Shown piece after piece: positions 19,943 through 29,150 of a DNA stretch of 64,000 nucleotides; the first letter of the stretch is position 1; each line of letters starts with the position of its first letter. The position numbers were made by a program, and so were the translations under genes. A model generated the notes under the pieces. The model made no database searches. It worked only from the letters and a program-made list of their open reading frames with translations, and was not told where the DNA came from. The stretch comes from Polynucleobacter sp. 78F-HAINBA (GTDB lineage Bacteria; Pseudomonadota; Gammaproteobacteria; Burkholderiales; Burkholderiaceae): assembly GCF_018882325.1 (NCBI RefSeq), contig NZ_JACVOQ010000007.1, positions 1 through 64,000 on the forward strand. The letters are read 5' to 3'.

Positions 19943-22648
19943 TCAAGTCGACCTTATTAAATCATTTGCCCTAACTGCTAATTTATAACCAATATCCGTT
20001 TGTAAAGCACTAAAAAATTGGCTCCCCATCCGAATCTTGAATCTCTCTTCATCACGCAACTTCCCGGGATCTAAGGTGCCCTTAGTTTCAGAAACAAAGT
20101 AGAGTTTACTGTCATGCTCCAAGACTACAGCCCAGTCCGGCGTGTAGTTTCCTATTGGGGTGGGGATCTTAAAGCCCTTAGGAATTTTAAAAAAGAATTT
20201 AACTGCCTCGTTAACCTCGCAATCGCGAGCAAAATTATCCTCAATAGCGCTATCTGTTCGATAGTAATTAAATGCCGTCTTATCCGCAAAATCTGGCCTG
20301 ACTTCCAATACCTGATCTTGAAGTACCTCGCCTAATTCATCGGTGAAGAGCTTTTGGGTATAGCTAGCGTCCCATGCAGGACCTTTTTCGTATTTAACAC
20401 CGCCCTCATACAAGATTTCATTTTTAGCGCGCTCAAAAACCGCAACAACATACTCCAAAAAACGTTGTGGATTAATCATGAGTTCATCAATACGCCCACA
20501 CTCTTTAAACAACCCCGCTATTGAAGAGCGAGAGAGCTTAATGCGACTTTGAATAAAACCAAAAACATCAGGAATTGCATTTGCCCTACCTTGAGTTTCT
20601 CTTAGGGCATTACTAGTGCTCTGGGCCAATAAACCCTCACCGCTCATCTGGATTTTGGCAGTATTCGATTGCAGCGTTAAGCGAGTAACGGTCGGGTAAT
20701 GATTCTTGTCTTTAAGGAATTGAATGGCTTTATTAACCAAGGTCGCCTCCTCATACGAAACTGCATAACGAGTATGAAAGCTAACCCTATCCCACAAGTC
20801 AAATAACAAGGGATAGTTTTCTCGAGTCAACGCGGCCTTTGTATACCGCACCTGAACCTTTGCTCGATTAGCGTCAGCAATCTTCCCGGTGAACGGGATG
20901 CCCGTATCTTCCTCTATCTCCGTTTGAAGGGCACGAGTAAAGGCTTCATAACTCTCATTTGCAATTACGGTTAATAAATTGATGTCCTTATCGACAATCC
21001 TCTGCCCGTCACTATTGACCGGCAGACGCAGACCGCGACCTACTTCTTGGCGCTTTTTAACTTCACTAACGCTCTCGTTAAGAGTGCAAATTTGAAACAC
21101 ATTAGGATTATCCCAGCCCTCGCGCAGCGCGCTATGAGAGAAGATAAATTGGACCGGGTTTTCCAGGTTGAGCAACTCTTCTTTGTTTTTCATAATGAGG
21201 CTATAGGTATCCTCATCATCCTTGGTCACTCCCTTGGTATCCTTTAAGACTCCTTTTTTATCTTGCGAAAAATATCCACGGTGAACCTCATCAGCGCGAT
21301 ATGGAATTAGTCCCTTATATTCAGATTTTTTACTGTACTTGGTAAATGCCCCTTCAAAGTACTCTTCAAACTTAGCCTTGCCTTCAGGGCTACGATAGTT
21401 GGCAACTTTATCAATAAAAAAGAGTGAGAGAACTTTGATGCCCAAGGGATGCAATTTTTTGGCGCGCTCGAAATGCCAGCGTACGGTGCGCTCGATCTGG
21501 AATTGCTGCAATTCGTCTGTAAATCCACCCTGAGAATCACCCACCCGAAGGATGAGGCCGCCTGAAAATTCAATCAGCCCCTTGTCAGCCTCAATACTTT
21601 CCAAGATAAAGCCATCTCGATAAATCTCACGGCGATTAGATTTAACAAATAAATCATCCCCCAAACTCAAAGCTACATCCTTTTGATTGACGCTACCAGC
21701 CTCGCCATTTACGAAAATAGTAACTTTTGCCTTGAGACTCGCTTTACCACGCTGTATTTCTTTGAGCGCAACAAAAGCAGCATTGTAGTTTTGCTCTGCC
21801 GTAATACCATCAACCTGAATCTGCTTTACCAAACCTGCGTTGTAGGCATCAACCGGGGTTAATCTCGAAATGAGGTTATAAGGATTCTTGTGGGTAGCGC
21901 TATACCTAAGGGTGCAGAGAGGATTAAGGTTATCAATCGCCCTCCTACGAATTGGCGTCTCCATGTTTTGTGGTTCATCAACTATCACAATAGGATTGGT
22001 GGCTTGCAAAAACTCGATTGGCTTAACGCCTTGCTCTGTAACGGTATTGATAATGTTGCTATCGCTAGCGAAACTATCAATATTGATAATTAAGATTTGA
22101 AGTGAATTAGACGCAGAAAAATTACGCAATGCATTACGATTTGCGCTATCCCAAACGGTGTAGTTTGCAGGAACGCCATATAAGGCTCTCATCTCCTTGG
22201 CGGTAATTTCTAAATTCTTTAAAGTACCCTCACGAATGGCCACCGAAGGAACAACAATGACGAATTTACAAAAACCATAGGTTTTATAAAGCTCGTAAAT
22301 GGTTCTTATATAGCTATACGTTTTCCCAGTACCCGTCTCCATCTCAACCGAAATATTTAAATCAACTCCCTTGGCACTGAGCTCCTCGCTTATATCAACC
22401 CTGGGGACTAAATTAACTGATTCGGCCAGTCCATTGGATTTCTGAATTTCGGAAATATTTTTTAATAGGGCTTCTGGGCTTAGTACCAAGCGATTTCCAA
22501 TACCTCGCTCACCAAACTCTACAGAGCCAATATCAGATTGCGAGTTATCAAAAAACCCGCCAGCATTAGGCTGCCCCTTAAACACATCAGTGACAGCACG
22601 AATAGCGCTTAATTGATGGGGGGCAAAGTGGTCAAATATGAATTCCAT
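19943..22648 (-). CDS. Type III restriction enzyme, Res subunit
   Basis: Res is the ATP-dependent endonuclease subunit that, with Mod, cuts DNA with unmodified sites in opposite orientation. The 901-residue protein has Walker A in METGTGKT (103-110), a DEAD-like box VDEPQNM (about 223-229), superfamily 2 helicase motifs SHSALREGWDNPNVFQI and EVGRGLRLPV, and a C-terminal PD-(D/E)xK nuclease with TPDWAVVLEH and SETKG. All catalytic parts are present, so it looks active. It follows mod by 11 bases in one operon. It is part of the island's cargo section. Confidence 0.93.
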   Translation of the reverse strand: MEFIFDHFAPHQLSAIRAVTDVFKGQPNAGGFFDNSQSDIGSVEFGERGIGNRLVLSPEALLKNISEIQKSNGLAESVNLVPRVDISEELSAKGVDLNISVEMETGTGKTYSYIRTIYELYKTYGFCKFVIVVPSVAIREGTLKNLEITAKEMRALYGVPANYTVWDSANRNALRNFSASNSLQILIINIDSFASDSNIINTVTEQGVKPIEFLQATNPIVIVDEPQNMETPIRRRAIDNLNPLCTLRYSATHKNPYNLISRLTPVDAYNAGLVKQIQVDGITAEQNYNAAFVALKEIQRGKASLKAKVTIFVNGEAGSVNQKDVALSLGDDLFVKSNRREIYRDGFILESIEADKGLIEFSGGLILRVGDSQGGFTDELQQFQIERTVRWHFERAKKLHPLGIKVLSLFFIDKVANYRSPEGKAKFEEYFEGAFTKYSKKSEYKGLIPYRADEVHRGYFSQDKKGVLKDTKGVTKDDEDTYSLIMKNKEELLNLENPVQFIFSHSALREGWDNPNVFQICTLNESVSEVKKRQEVGRGLRLPVNSDGQRIVDKDINLLTVIANESYEAFTRALQTEIEEDTGIPFTGKIADANRAKVQVRYTKAALTRENYPLLFDLWDRVSFHTRYAVSYEEATLVNKAIQFLKDKNHYPTVTRLTLQSNTAKIQMSGEGLLAQSTSNALRETQGRANAIPDVFGFIQSRIKLSRSSIAGLFKECGRIDELMINPQRFLEYVVAVFERAKNEILYEGGVKYEKGPAWDASYTQKLFTDELGEVLQDQVLEVRPDFADKTAFNYYRTDSAIEDNFARDCEVNEAVKFFFKIPKGFKIPTPIGNYTPDWAVVLEHDSKLYFVSETKGTLDPGKLRDEERFKIRMGSQFFSALQTDIGYKLAVRANDLIRST

Positions 22649-22659
22649 TTATTGATCGT

Positions 22660-24621
22660 CTATAAAATTTCAAGAGCTATGTTGGCACTTTGCATTTGAA
22701 AATCAAAATTAGTAAGGGCCTGACTATCTGCAAATGATTTACTGAGACAGATGACCTTAGCGGGAGCCTCCCTTAGGATATATTCGGTAATTTCTTCGGA
22801 AATATAATCAAAAAATATTGCAATTGACTTTGCATTTTCAGGTGTAGCTAGGTAAATATGATTAGACGTGGCGCCACTCTTGATTTCATAGCATCTGACG
22901 GGTGTGGTAATTGGGAGTGCCATTTTTAACAACAATTCATAAACCATACATTTCACCTCGCTATCAGGCTTAGTGCTGTCAATATGATATTCAAGCTGAG
23001 CAAGCAAGTCTTCCTCGCTATTTATATCTGTGCGCCACTCCTTAAAATTAGATGGCGTAAGCTTGAGAGCATTAAAACCTAGAGCCTGTTTAGGCCTATC
23101 TTCAGCACCCGGCAGGCTTGCCTGCCTAGAATCCGCTAAACGTTTCCCTTCAATTTTCTCAATTACCTTTTTAATGCGAGTGCGGCCAATGTCAGCGATA
23201 GTTCTAAAGCCAGCCTTATAAGCCTCGCTATTTTCCTCCAATAATTCAGGCATTTGGACACAAATAAATTGACGATTATTACCATCTTCCTCATTTAGAT
23301 CCAGAACTGCTTGAGCTGTTGTGCCGCTGCCAGAAAAAAAATCAAGAATGAGTCCATCTGCCTTAACCGTCTGTCTTATAAACTCTCTTACAAGTGAAAG
23401 TGGCTTTGAGTACTCAAAGTAATTAGCGCCAAATATATCTTGAATAGTCTTTGTGGCCTCTGTGTTCAGGCCAACTTTATCTATTAGCAACGTCGACAAG
23501 GGATTTACATCAGATTTAAGCTCACTCCTAAACCTTTTCATCATCGGACGAGCTGATGGGTCTTGAGGAAAGATAATTTTTCCAGCTTCAATTAACTTAT
23601 TCATCGACTCGGGAATGTATGCCCAAACTCTATTTGGGTTGAAGGGGTAAACTTTATTTGTCTTGGGATCTACCAAGTCATAAGCTTGGTTAGGCCGTGC
23701 CCCAGCACCCATACCAACAGTTAAATCACCCAAAACCCAGTCACCCCTTGGATCATTATCGGGATTTTTATACCCCTTAAAATCTTTTGCAATTCCAGCA
23801 AAAGTATCTAAAAGTCCCCTCTGATAACAAATCACGTACTCATGATCGCTAGAAATATTATTGTCGGCCATTGCGGAACTTGCTCTACGACGCCAAATGA
23901 ACTGGCCAACAAAGTTTTCCTCGCCAAAAATTTCATCCATCAATAACTTCAAATTTGCGGCTTCATTGTCATCAATACTGACAAAAATAACACCATCTTC
24001 ACTTAATAAATTTCGAGAAAGAAATAGTCGCGGGTACATCATTGAAAGCCAAACACTATGAAACTGCCCGCTTTCCTTTGAATTTTTTTTCCAAAGATTT
24101 TGTTTATTTAAAAATCCAGATTCATCAGTCTCACCCGTACGAGCTTGATACTCTTTCAGGGTTTCACTGTAATCATCCGGGTAGACAAAGCTATCATTTC
24201 CAGTGTTGTAAGGGGGATCTATATAGATCATCTTCACTTTGCCAAAGTAAGCCTTTTGCAATATGCGAAGCACTTCCAGATTCTCGCCTTCGATATAGAG
24301 ATTTTGCGTGGCGTCCCAATTGACACTATTTGCGGTATCAGGTCGCAATGTAGCCGTTGTTCTTTTTTGAACCTCTCTTCGCGCATCACCCTTTCCAGCC
24401 CAAGATAACTCATAACACTCATTAGTGCGGGCCATCCCATCTCCAAGCGCGGCCTTTAATCGTTCAAAATTGACTTTCCCGTCACTAAAGACATCGGGAA
24501 ATATCGCTTTCAATTGATTGGTGCGCTCTTGCACTACATCCAGGCTTTCTGCAACGTCAGCCTCGTTTTCCCCGAGTCCGTCTTTATCGACTAACTGCTT
24601 TAATTGACTAGATAGACCCAT
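22660..24621 (-). CDS. Type III DNA methyltransferase, Mod subunit
   Basis: Mod recognises the target sequence and methylates adenine N6. The 653 residues have the beta-group order: catalytic DPPY (135-138, in MIYIDPPYNTGND), then a target recognition domain (about 240-400), then the S-adenosylmethionine motif FFSGSG (428-433). No simple-sequence repeat tract is visible in the gene, so it does not look phase-variable. It is the first gene of the mod-res operon, reading away from a small HTH gene. The specificity cannot be read from sequence. Confidence 0.93.
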   Translation of the reverse strand: MGLSSQLKQLVDKDGLGENEADVAESLDVVQERTNQLKAIFPDVFSDGKVNFERLKAALGDGMARTNECYELSWAGKGDARREVQKRTTATLRPDTANSVNWDATQNLYIEGENLEVLRILQKAYFGKVKMIYIDPPYNTGNDSFVYPDDYSETLKEYQARTGETDESGFLNKQNLWKKNSKESGQFHSVWLSMMYPRLFLSRNLLSEDGVIFVSIDDNEAANLKLLMDEIFGEENFVGQFIWRRRASSAMADNNISSDHEYVICYQRGLLDTFAGIAKDFKGYKNPDNDPRGDWVLGDLTVGMGAGARPNQAYDLVDPKTNKVYPFNPNRVWAYIPESMNKLIEAGKIIFPQDPSARPMMKRFRSELKSDVNPLSTLLIDKVGLNTEATKTIQDIFGANYFEYSKPLSLVREFIRQTVKADGLILDFFSGSGTTAQAVLDLNEEDGNNRQFICVQMPELLEENSEAYKAGFRTIADIGRTRIKKVIEKIEGKRLADSRQASLPGAEDRPKQALGFNALKLTPSNFKEWRTDINSEEDLLAQLEYHIDSTKPDSEVKCMVYELLLKMALPITTPVRCYEIKSGATSNHIYLATPENAKSIAIFFDYISEEITEYILREAPAKVICLSKSFADSQALTNFDFQMQSANIALEIL

Positions 24622-24699
24622 TGAGCTTCCTTTTTTGATGATTGCAGGGGCATCGCCGCGCTATATGCGTTAGATTTATTAACCCTCTAGTTCCTACAA

Positions 24700-24737
24700 A
24701 AACACAAAATATATGAATTAGTGTTTATGTGAATTAG
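24700..24737. promoter_or_regulatory. Repeat elements between mod and its divergent HTH gene
   Basis: AAACAC (24700-24705) and GTGTTT (24721-24726) form a dyad with a 15-base gap, and TGAATTAG occurs at 24714-24721 and again at 24730-24737. They lie in the 139-base divergent gap and may be operators of the HTH protein. Confidence 0.4.
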
Positions 24738-24760
24738 AGTATATCCGTGAATATTTGGGC

Positions 24761-25006
24761 ATGACCCAAGCGCTTGTTCACCACCTAGGAAGTACTATTC
24801 GCGATTTGCGAAAAGAGGCTGGCATGAGTCAAATTGTGTTTGGTGAAAAATGTGGGTTTTATCAAACCTACTTAAGCCGCATAGAAAATGGAAGCGCCAA
24901 TCCAACCATCAACGCCATAGAAGTGATAGCCAAGGGGCTCGGCTTATCCTTCTTTGAGCTACTGGATCTCGTCAAACTTAGAATTGAGCAAGCATCTCTG
25001 CGTTGA
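24761..25006 (+). CDS. Xre-family HTH regulator, possible controller of the R-M system
   Basis: An 81-residue protein that is almost only a helix-turn-helix: STIRDLRKEAGMSQIVFGEKCGF, then YLSRIENGSANPTINAIEVIAKGL. Size and make-up resemble C (controller) proteins that time restriction gene expression, and it reads divergently from mod. C proteins are best known from type II systems, so that role is an inference. The ATG at 24761 is preferred to a TTG two codons upstream. There is no good ribosome site, and translation may be leaderless. An ordinary repressor of the neighbouring gene is the alternative. Confidence 0.72.
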   Translation: MTQALVHHLGSTIRDLRKEAGMSQIVFGEKCGFYQTYLSRIENGSANPTINAIEVIAKGLGLSFFELLDLVKLRIEQASLR

Positions 25007-25090
25007 TGTTTTCATGGGCTCTTAGCGAAAATCTGGTTTAGAACCCATCAATTGGGCTTTTGATGCCCTAGGAGCCCATTCTATATATTT

Positions 25091-25127
25091 ACAGTTATAT
25101 TTACATTATTAGTGTTAATATAACTGT
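25091..25127. promoter_or_regulatory. Perfect 10-bp dyad abutting the MerR start codon
   Basis: ACAGTTATAT (25091-25100) and ATATAACTGT (25118-25127) are perfect inverted repeats with a 17-base gap. The ATG follows at once at 25128. TTTACA overlaps the left arm and TAATAT (25116-25121) the right, so the site covers the promoter and the transcript would have almost no leader. Confidence 0.7.
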
Positions 25128-25535
25128 ATGGAAACCCAAAAACTCACCTTTGATGAACTTTGCGCCTTATCGGGCTTAAGTTCGCGCACTCTGCGCTACT
25201 ACACCCAGATCGACTTAATTGATAAGCCTATAGGGCAAACAAGGGCAGCCCACTACACCAGCCTTCACCTTGAAAAAGCCCTGCGCATCAAGCAATTATC
25301 TGATTCAGGTATATCGCTAGAGCGGATACGTGAGGTTTTATCTGGCGAAGCTTTACCTCTACCCGTTCGCATCAAAAAACCGGGGCATATTGAAGTAAAA
25401 ACCCATCTTTGGATTGCGGATGGTGTTGAGCTCCAGATCTCCCCAGAATCGGCAAATTTAAGCCCCGAGCAATTGCGTGAATTTTTACAAAATGTGATGC
25501 AGGCCTACGAAAAGATAGCAAAGGATAGCAAGTGA
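25128..25535 (+). CDS. MerR-family regulator
   Basis: A 135-residue MerR-type protein with an N-terminal winged HTH (FDELCALSGLSSRTLRYYTQIDLI, about 8-31), the second wing with ALRIKQLSDSGISLERIREVL, and a short C-terminal part with no cysteine pair, so it is not a metal sensor of the classical type. It overlaps the VIT-vWA gene by one base (TGATG), showing translational coupling. A perfect dyad covers its promoter, so it very likely regulates its own operon. MerR genes paired with VIT-vWA genes recur in other bacteria, as far as I recall, but the signal they respond to is not known to me. Confidence 0.85.
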   Translation: METQKLTFDELCALSGLSSRTLRYYTQIDLIDKPIGQTRAAHYTSLHLEKALRIKQLSDSGISLERIREVLSGEALPLPVRIKKPGHIEVKTHLWIADGVELQISPESANLSPEQLREFLQNVMQAYEKIAKDSK

Positions 25536-27853
25536 TGACCTTTCAAAATACAACCTCACTGCTTTTTGAGCGCAATCAATTAATGGCGCTGCAATCAGTT
25601 AAAGCCACAGGAATAGTCCAAGGTCTCATGCTGGAGATGACTATTCGCCAGGAGTATCAGAATTGCACGCAAGATAACCTTGAGGCCTCCTATACCTTTC
25701 CAATGGGCTGGGGCGCTAGTTTTATGGATCTCCATGTAGAAATTGCAGGCAAGAGACTTCGCGGCTTAGTCATCGAAAAACAGGTGGCAATTACGGGCTA
25801 TGAAAAAGCGATTGCTGATGGTGACACCCCCATCATGCTCGAGAAAAACTCCGAAGGCATCTATACCGCCAGTCTGGGTAATCTAAAACCCGGTGAAGTG
25901 GCAACTATTGAGTATCGCTATGCGCAATTACTGCAAGTTGAAGAAGGGTGTGCCAGAATTTGCCTACCCACTACCATTGCGCCACGGTACGGAAAAGAGC
26001 ACTTTGGCGGGATTCAAGAGTATCAAAGCACCCAAGCTGATATGTTGGTGCAATACCCCCTTACTCTTTCATTGCTGCTTAGTGGCGGTACAGAAAAATG
26101 CACGATTGAGTCGCCCAGCCATCACATTGACGTAACGCAAAACACCTCCGGAACAATTGTAGAGCTTACTCGTGATGGATTTTTAGATCGCGACTTTATT
26201 CTGAATTTGAGCGGACTCAAAAACCAATCTTTTTACATGGTTGCACCCGATAAACATATGGGCTCGGAAGCTTGCACTGTATTAACTAGCTTTAATCCCA
26301 ATATCGATAACGATAAGTTTGCACAACCAGTTGCCCTCAAGATATTGGTCGATTGCTCAGGGTCGATGAATGGCGATAGCATTGAATCAGCCAAGGAAGC
26401 ATTGCATCAGGTTTTAATAAGCCTTAATCCCGATGACCAGCTTAGCTACTCCAAGTTTGGGGATATGGTAGAGCATGCCTTTGAGGGACTTCAACCAGCC
26501 ACCCCATTTAATGTTGCCGCAGCATCAATTTTTGTTAGTAATACGCAGACTAATATGGGCGGCACACAGATTGAACATGCCCTGCTTTCCACCTTTAGAC
26601 TCAAAGAGAACGATGCTCAGGCAGATGTTCTTCTTATTACCGACGGTGAAGTTTGGGATACCGCCAACATCATTAAAGCTGCTAAGCAATCTGGGCAACG
26701 TATCTTCGCCATTGGCGTTGGCAATGCCCCTGCCGAAACACTCCTGCAAGAACTAGCTGAAGCTACTGGAGGCGCTTGTGAACTAGTACCGCCAAATGGT
26801 GATATTCAAATGGCAATTACCCGCATGTTTCATCGATTGCGTCAACCCAGAGCGCGTGATATTCAAATCGATTGGGGTCATGAAGAAAAGCCTGAGTGGG
26901 TCAGCGGCATCAGTACCGCTATTTTTAATCTCAACACTAGTCATATATTTGCAGGTTTTAAAACTCCACCCCAGCACCCCGCTACCCTATCCTTTCAGCT
27001 TGGAAGTAATCCTAAAAGATATTCGGTGCAGGCAAGCACTCTAATCCAGTCAGACTCAAACATCATTTCACGATTAGGGGCAGCGCAAAGGCTCAGAAAC
27101 ATGTCCGAAGAGAATCAAACAGCCTTAGCCCTCAGTTACCAACTCGTCACCCGAAATACAAATTACCTGCTTACGCACATTCGCCCAGAAGATGAAAAAG
27201 TAAGCGAATTACCAGAACTACAAAGAGTCACTCAGATGCTAGCTGCAGGCTGGGGTGGCACTGGAGCTAGCAAGGGAATTGATAGACCTGCAGTGTTATT
27301 TTCTAGAAGTAGGCAATCAACAACCAATGCATTACAGAGTTCACCCAGAGTCTTCAGAAGCGTAACTAGCTCAAAGATTAGTCTCAAAGATGCTGGAGAG
27401 GCATGCGACCTATTGAATGACTTTGCGCCGCCAATAAAAGTGGGCCATCAAAAGACTCAAAGAACACTCACGCTTGATGAAATCATCAGCATTGCTAATA
27501 AGTGGATTCAAAATCCCGCGGATATTGAGAAATTCATAAGGTTAATCGATACGCAATTGATAGACGCAAATCTAACATCCTTATTAAATCAACTTTCACC
27601 ACTGTTATCTGATAAAGATGCTTGGACCGTCATTCTGTCTTGGCTGCTGATTGACTCGCGCACCAAAGGAAAATGGAAGCCAAAAACGAGGCTGACAATT
27701 GAAGCCATGGCAAATGAATTACCTATGGGCCAGCTTAAGACTTCACTCACTATTGTTAATCTTTGCCTAGGCACTTTATTTGAGACTACTTTACCGATAA
27801 AAGCTAAAAGTGCATGGAGCCCCATCAACTGGTTACGCAAATTGGCAGAATAA
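25535..27853 (+). CDS. VIT and von Willebrand factor A domain protein
   Basis: A 772-residue protein with a VIT domain (about 1-130; EASYTFPMGWGASFMDLHVEI and LKPGEVATIEYRYAQLL) and a vWA domain (about 268-430) with an intact metal site: DCSGS near residue 273, then TNMGGT and LLITDGEVWD. The last third, including a helical C-terminus, has no family I know. There is no signal peptide, so it is probably cytoplasmic. Such proteins bind partners through the metal site, but no function is assigned. ATG at 25535 overlaps the MerR stop; a GTG at 25532 is the alternative. A membrane microprotein and a secreted protein follow. Confidence 0.87.
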   Translation: MTFQNTTSLLFERNQLMALQSVKATGIVQGLMLEMTIRQEYQNCTQDNLEASYTFPMGWGASFMDLHVEIAGKRLRGLVIEKQVAITGYEKAIADGDTPIMLEKNSEGIYTASLGNLKPGEVATIEYRYAQLLQVEEGCARICLPTTIAPRYGKEHFGGIQEYQSTQADMLVQYPLTLSLLLSGGTEKCTIESPSHHIDVTQNTSGTIVELTRDGFLDRDFILNLSGLKNQSFYMVAPDKHMGSEACTVLTSFNPNIDNDKFAQPVALKILVDCSGSMNGDSIESAKEALHQVLISLNPDDQLSYSKFGDMVEHAFEGLQPATPFNVAAASIFVSNTQTNMGGTQIEHALLSTFRLKENDAQADVLLITDGEVWDTANIIKAAKQSGQRIFAIGVGNAPAETLLQELAEATGGACELVPPNGDIQMAITRMFHRLRQPRARDIQIDWGHEEKPEWVSGISTAIFNLNTSHIFAGFKTPPQHPATLSFQLGSNPKRYSVQASTLIQSDSNIISRLGAAQRLRNMSEENQTALALSYQLVTRNTNYLLTHIRPEDEKVSELPELQRVTQMLAAGWGGTGASKGIDRPAVLFSRSRQSTTNALQSSPRVFRSVTSSKISLKDAGEACDLLNDFAPPIKVGHQKTQRTLTLDEIISIANKWIQNPADIEKFIRLIDTQLIDANLTSLLNQLSPLLSDKDAWTVILSWLLIDSRTKGKWKPKTRLTIEAMANELPMGQLKTSLTIVNLCLGTLFETTLPIKAKSAWSPINWLRKLAE

Positions 27854-27862
27854 GGAACCATC

Positions 27863-27958
27863 ATGAAATTCAATGAATGGCTATTTTTCCTGATATTGGG
27901 ACTTATCTCGACTCCAGCTTTTTATCAGTTATCAGAAATCCAAAGGGTTCAACAATGA
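27863..27958 (+). CDS. 31-residue membrane microprotein
   Basis: ATG at 27863 with an AAGGA ribosome site eight bases before opens a 31-codon frame: MKFNEWLFFLILGLIS, then TPAFYQLSEIQRVQQ. It is a single hydrophobic helix with a short polar tail. Its stop TGA overlaps the start of the next gene (ATGA), the pattern of coupled translation. It lies nine bases after the VIT-vWA gene. No family is known to me, and it is below the length most gene finders accept. The coupling is the main reason to call it real. Confidence 0.5.
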   Translation: MKFNEWLFFLILGLISTPAFYQLSEIQRVQQ

Positions 27959-28518
27959 AAATAATCATAAGCATTGTTTTAGCATTTACAGCACTCTTAT
28001 CTATGCCAGTTATTGCTCAAAACAATCAGGCTGCATTTTTTAAAGAAGTTGAAATAATTGCAGACAAAGTAGAGGCAGGGGAAAAGAGTCAATCTGAGGG
28101 TGCGAAGGAAATTTTTTCTTTGTCAAAATCATACTTTCCAAACGATAAGCTAATCCAATCGTTTTACCAGTCGTTATTACTCCACAGTGAACGGTTAGAG
28201 AAAAAACTCATCACACAAAAAGAATTTGATTCTCTTGGTCAAGCTAGCCTTGCCGATTACAAATCCGCCATATCTGCCAGAACAATTGAGTCCGCGAAAG
28301 CGCAGTTTCAGGCGGCGCTAGAGAATGACCGCCCACAAAGAGGTCAATACACTGGCGAAATGCTTATGCAGCAGGAATACACTAATCCAGCAAATACTGC
28401 CGCCATAGCGACCATGCTCAATGGTATTGGTAGGGCTTTTACTAACTCATTTGGCCAATCGATCACCCCACCACCCCGCATCTGCAATTACTACGGTGGC
28501 ACGAGTTATTGCTTTTAG
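27955..28518 (+). CDS. Secreted protein of unknown function
   Basis: The 188-residue product starts at ATG 27955, chosen because an AAAGGG ribosome site lies eight bases upstream and a signal peptide follows (MKIIISIVLAFTALLSMPVIA, cut before QNNQ). The mature part is helical and charged. The C-terminus PPPRICNYYGGTSYCF resembles the C-x-Y-x-G-G-T-x-Y-C tail found in several small proteobacterial exported proteins. It is coupled to the preceding microprotein. Its role with the cytoplasmic VIT-vWA protein is unknown. Confidence 0.68.
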   Translation: MKIIISIVLAFTALLSMPVIAQNNQAAFFKEVEIIADKVEAGEKSQSEGAKEIFSLSKSYFPNDKLIQSFYQSLLLHSERLEKKLITQKEFDSLGQASLADYKSAISARTIESAKAQFQAALENDRPQRGQYTGEMLMQQEYTNPANTAAIATMLNGIGRAFTNSFGQSITPPPRICNYYGGTSYCF

Positions 28519-28530
28519 AAGATTACTACT

Positions 28531-29073
28531 GTGAATCCAGAAACAAAAAACTCAGTATGGCTTTCCTTTTGGAGAAGCCTTAAAGGAGGAGTTTGCACCT
28601 CTTACCGATCTGACGCCGCCATCATTGATGATGAACCCTGGCCTGAAATCACAAGCGCACTCTCAATTGAGGGGCTACTGTTCAAGCCTACAGTGCGCGA
28701 CCAGTATCTACTTAGGCGTCGACCCATCATCAATGAATTATTTGCAAACCATATCACCAATCTTCGTATTTATGGATCATCAAATCCGATACTTGAATTA
28801 GAGGATGAAGACTCTAAAATATTTCGCTTTGATCATGCCGGGAAGCAATTTGAAACCGGAATTATTTGGTCAATAGATGACCCATTGACCCTAAGCAGGA
28901 TTCTGAACGACGTTCGTAGTGCAAACTTCGTCACCGCCTCTATTGAGCTTCTATGCAGTGATAGTTTCTTTGATTTATCTGATCCAAAGTTTGCAGAGAC
29001 GGATGAATATGAGGAACTGGAGGTTCATCAACATGAAATTAATATCAAGCGGATTGATTTGGTTTTTAAATAA
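28531..29073 (+). CDS. Hypothetical protein, last gene of the MerR operon
   Basis: A 180-residue acidic protein beginning with GTG at 28531, 12 bases after the previous stop. It has no signal peptide or membrane segment. The first third contains RDQYLLRRRPIINELF and the rest is a mix of strands and Asp/Glu-rich turns. I recognise no family. Spacing suggests it belongs to the same transcript as the MerR and VIT-vWA genes. A degenerate copy of the island's att sequence lies 77 bases downstream, so this may be the last gene of the cargo element. Confidence 0.6.
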   Translation: MNPETKNSVWLSFWRSLKGGVCTSYRSDAAIIDDEPWPEITSALSIEGLLFKPTVRDQYLLRRRPIINELFANHITNLRIYGSSNPILELEDEDSKIFRFDHAGKQFETGIIWSIDDPLTLSRILNDVRSANFVTASIELLCSDSFFDLSDPKFAETDEYEELEVHQHEINIKRIDLVFK

Positions 29074-29150
29074 CCACTAGATACCTGTAACGCCTACTTT
29101 TGGACGGCTGGGCTTATGCAGAACTTAAAATAATAAATAAATCACTCCCT

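Noticed and set aside
24042-24446. Overlapping frames opposite mod
   Set aside because: They lie inside the catalytic region of a conserved methyltransferase gene and lack ribosome sites.
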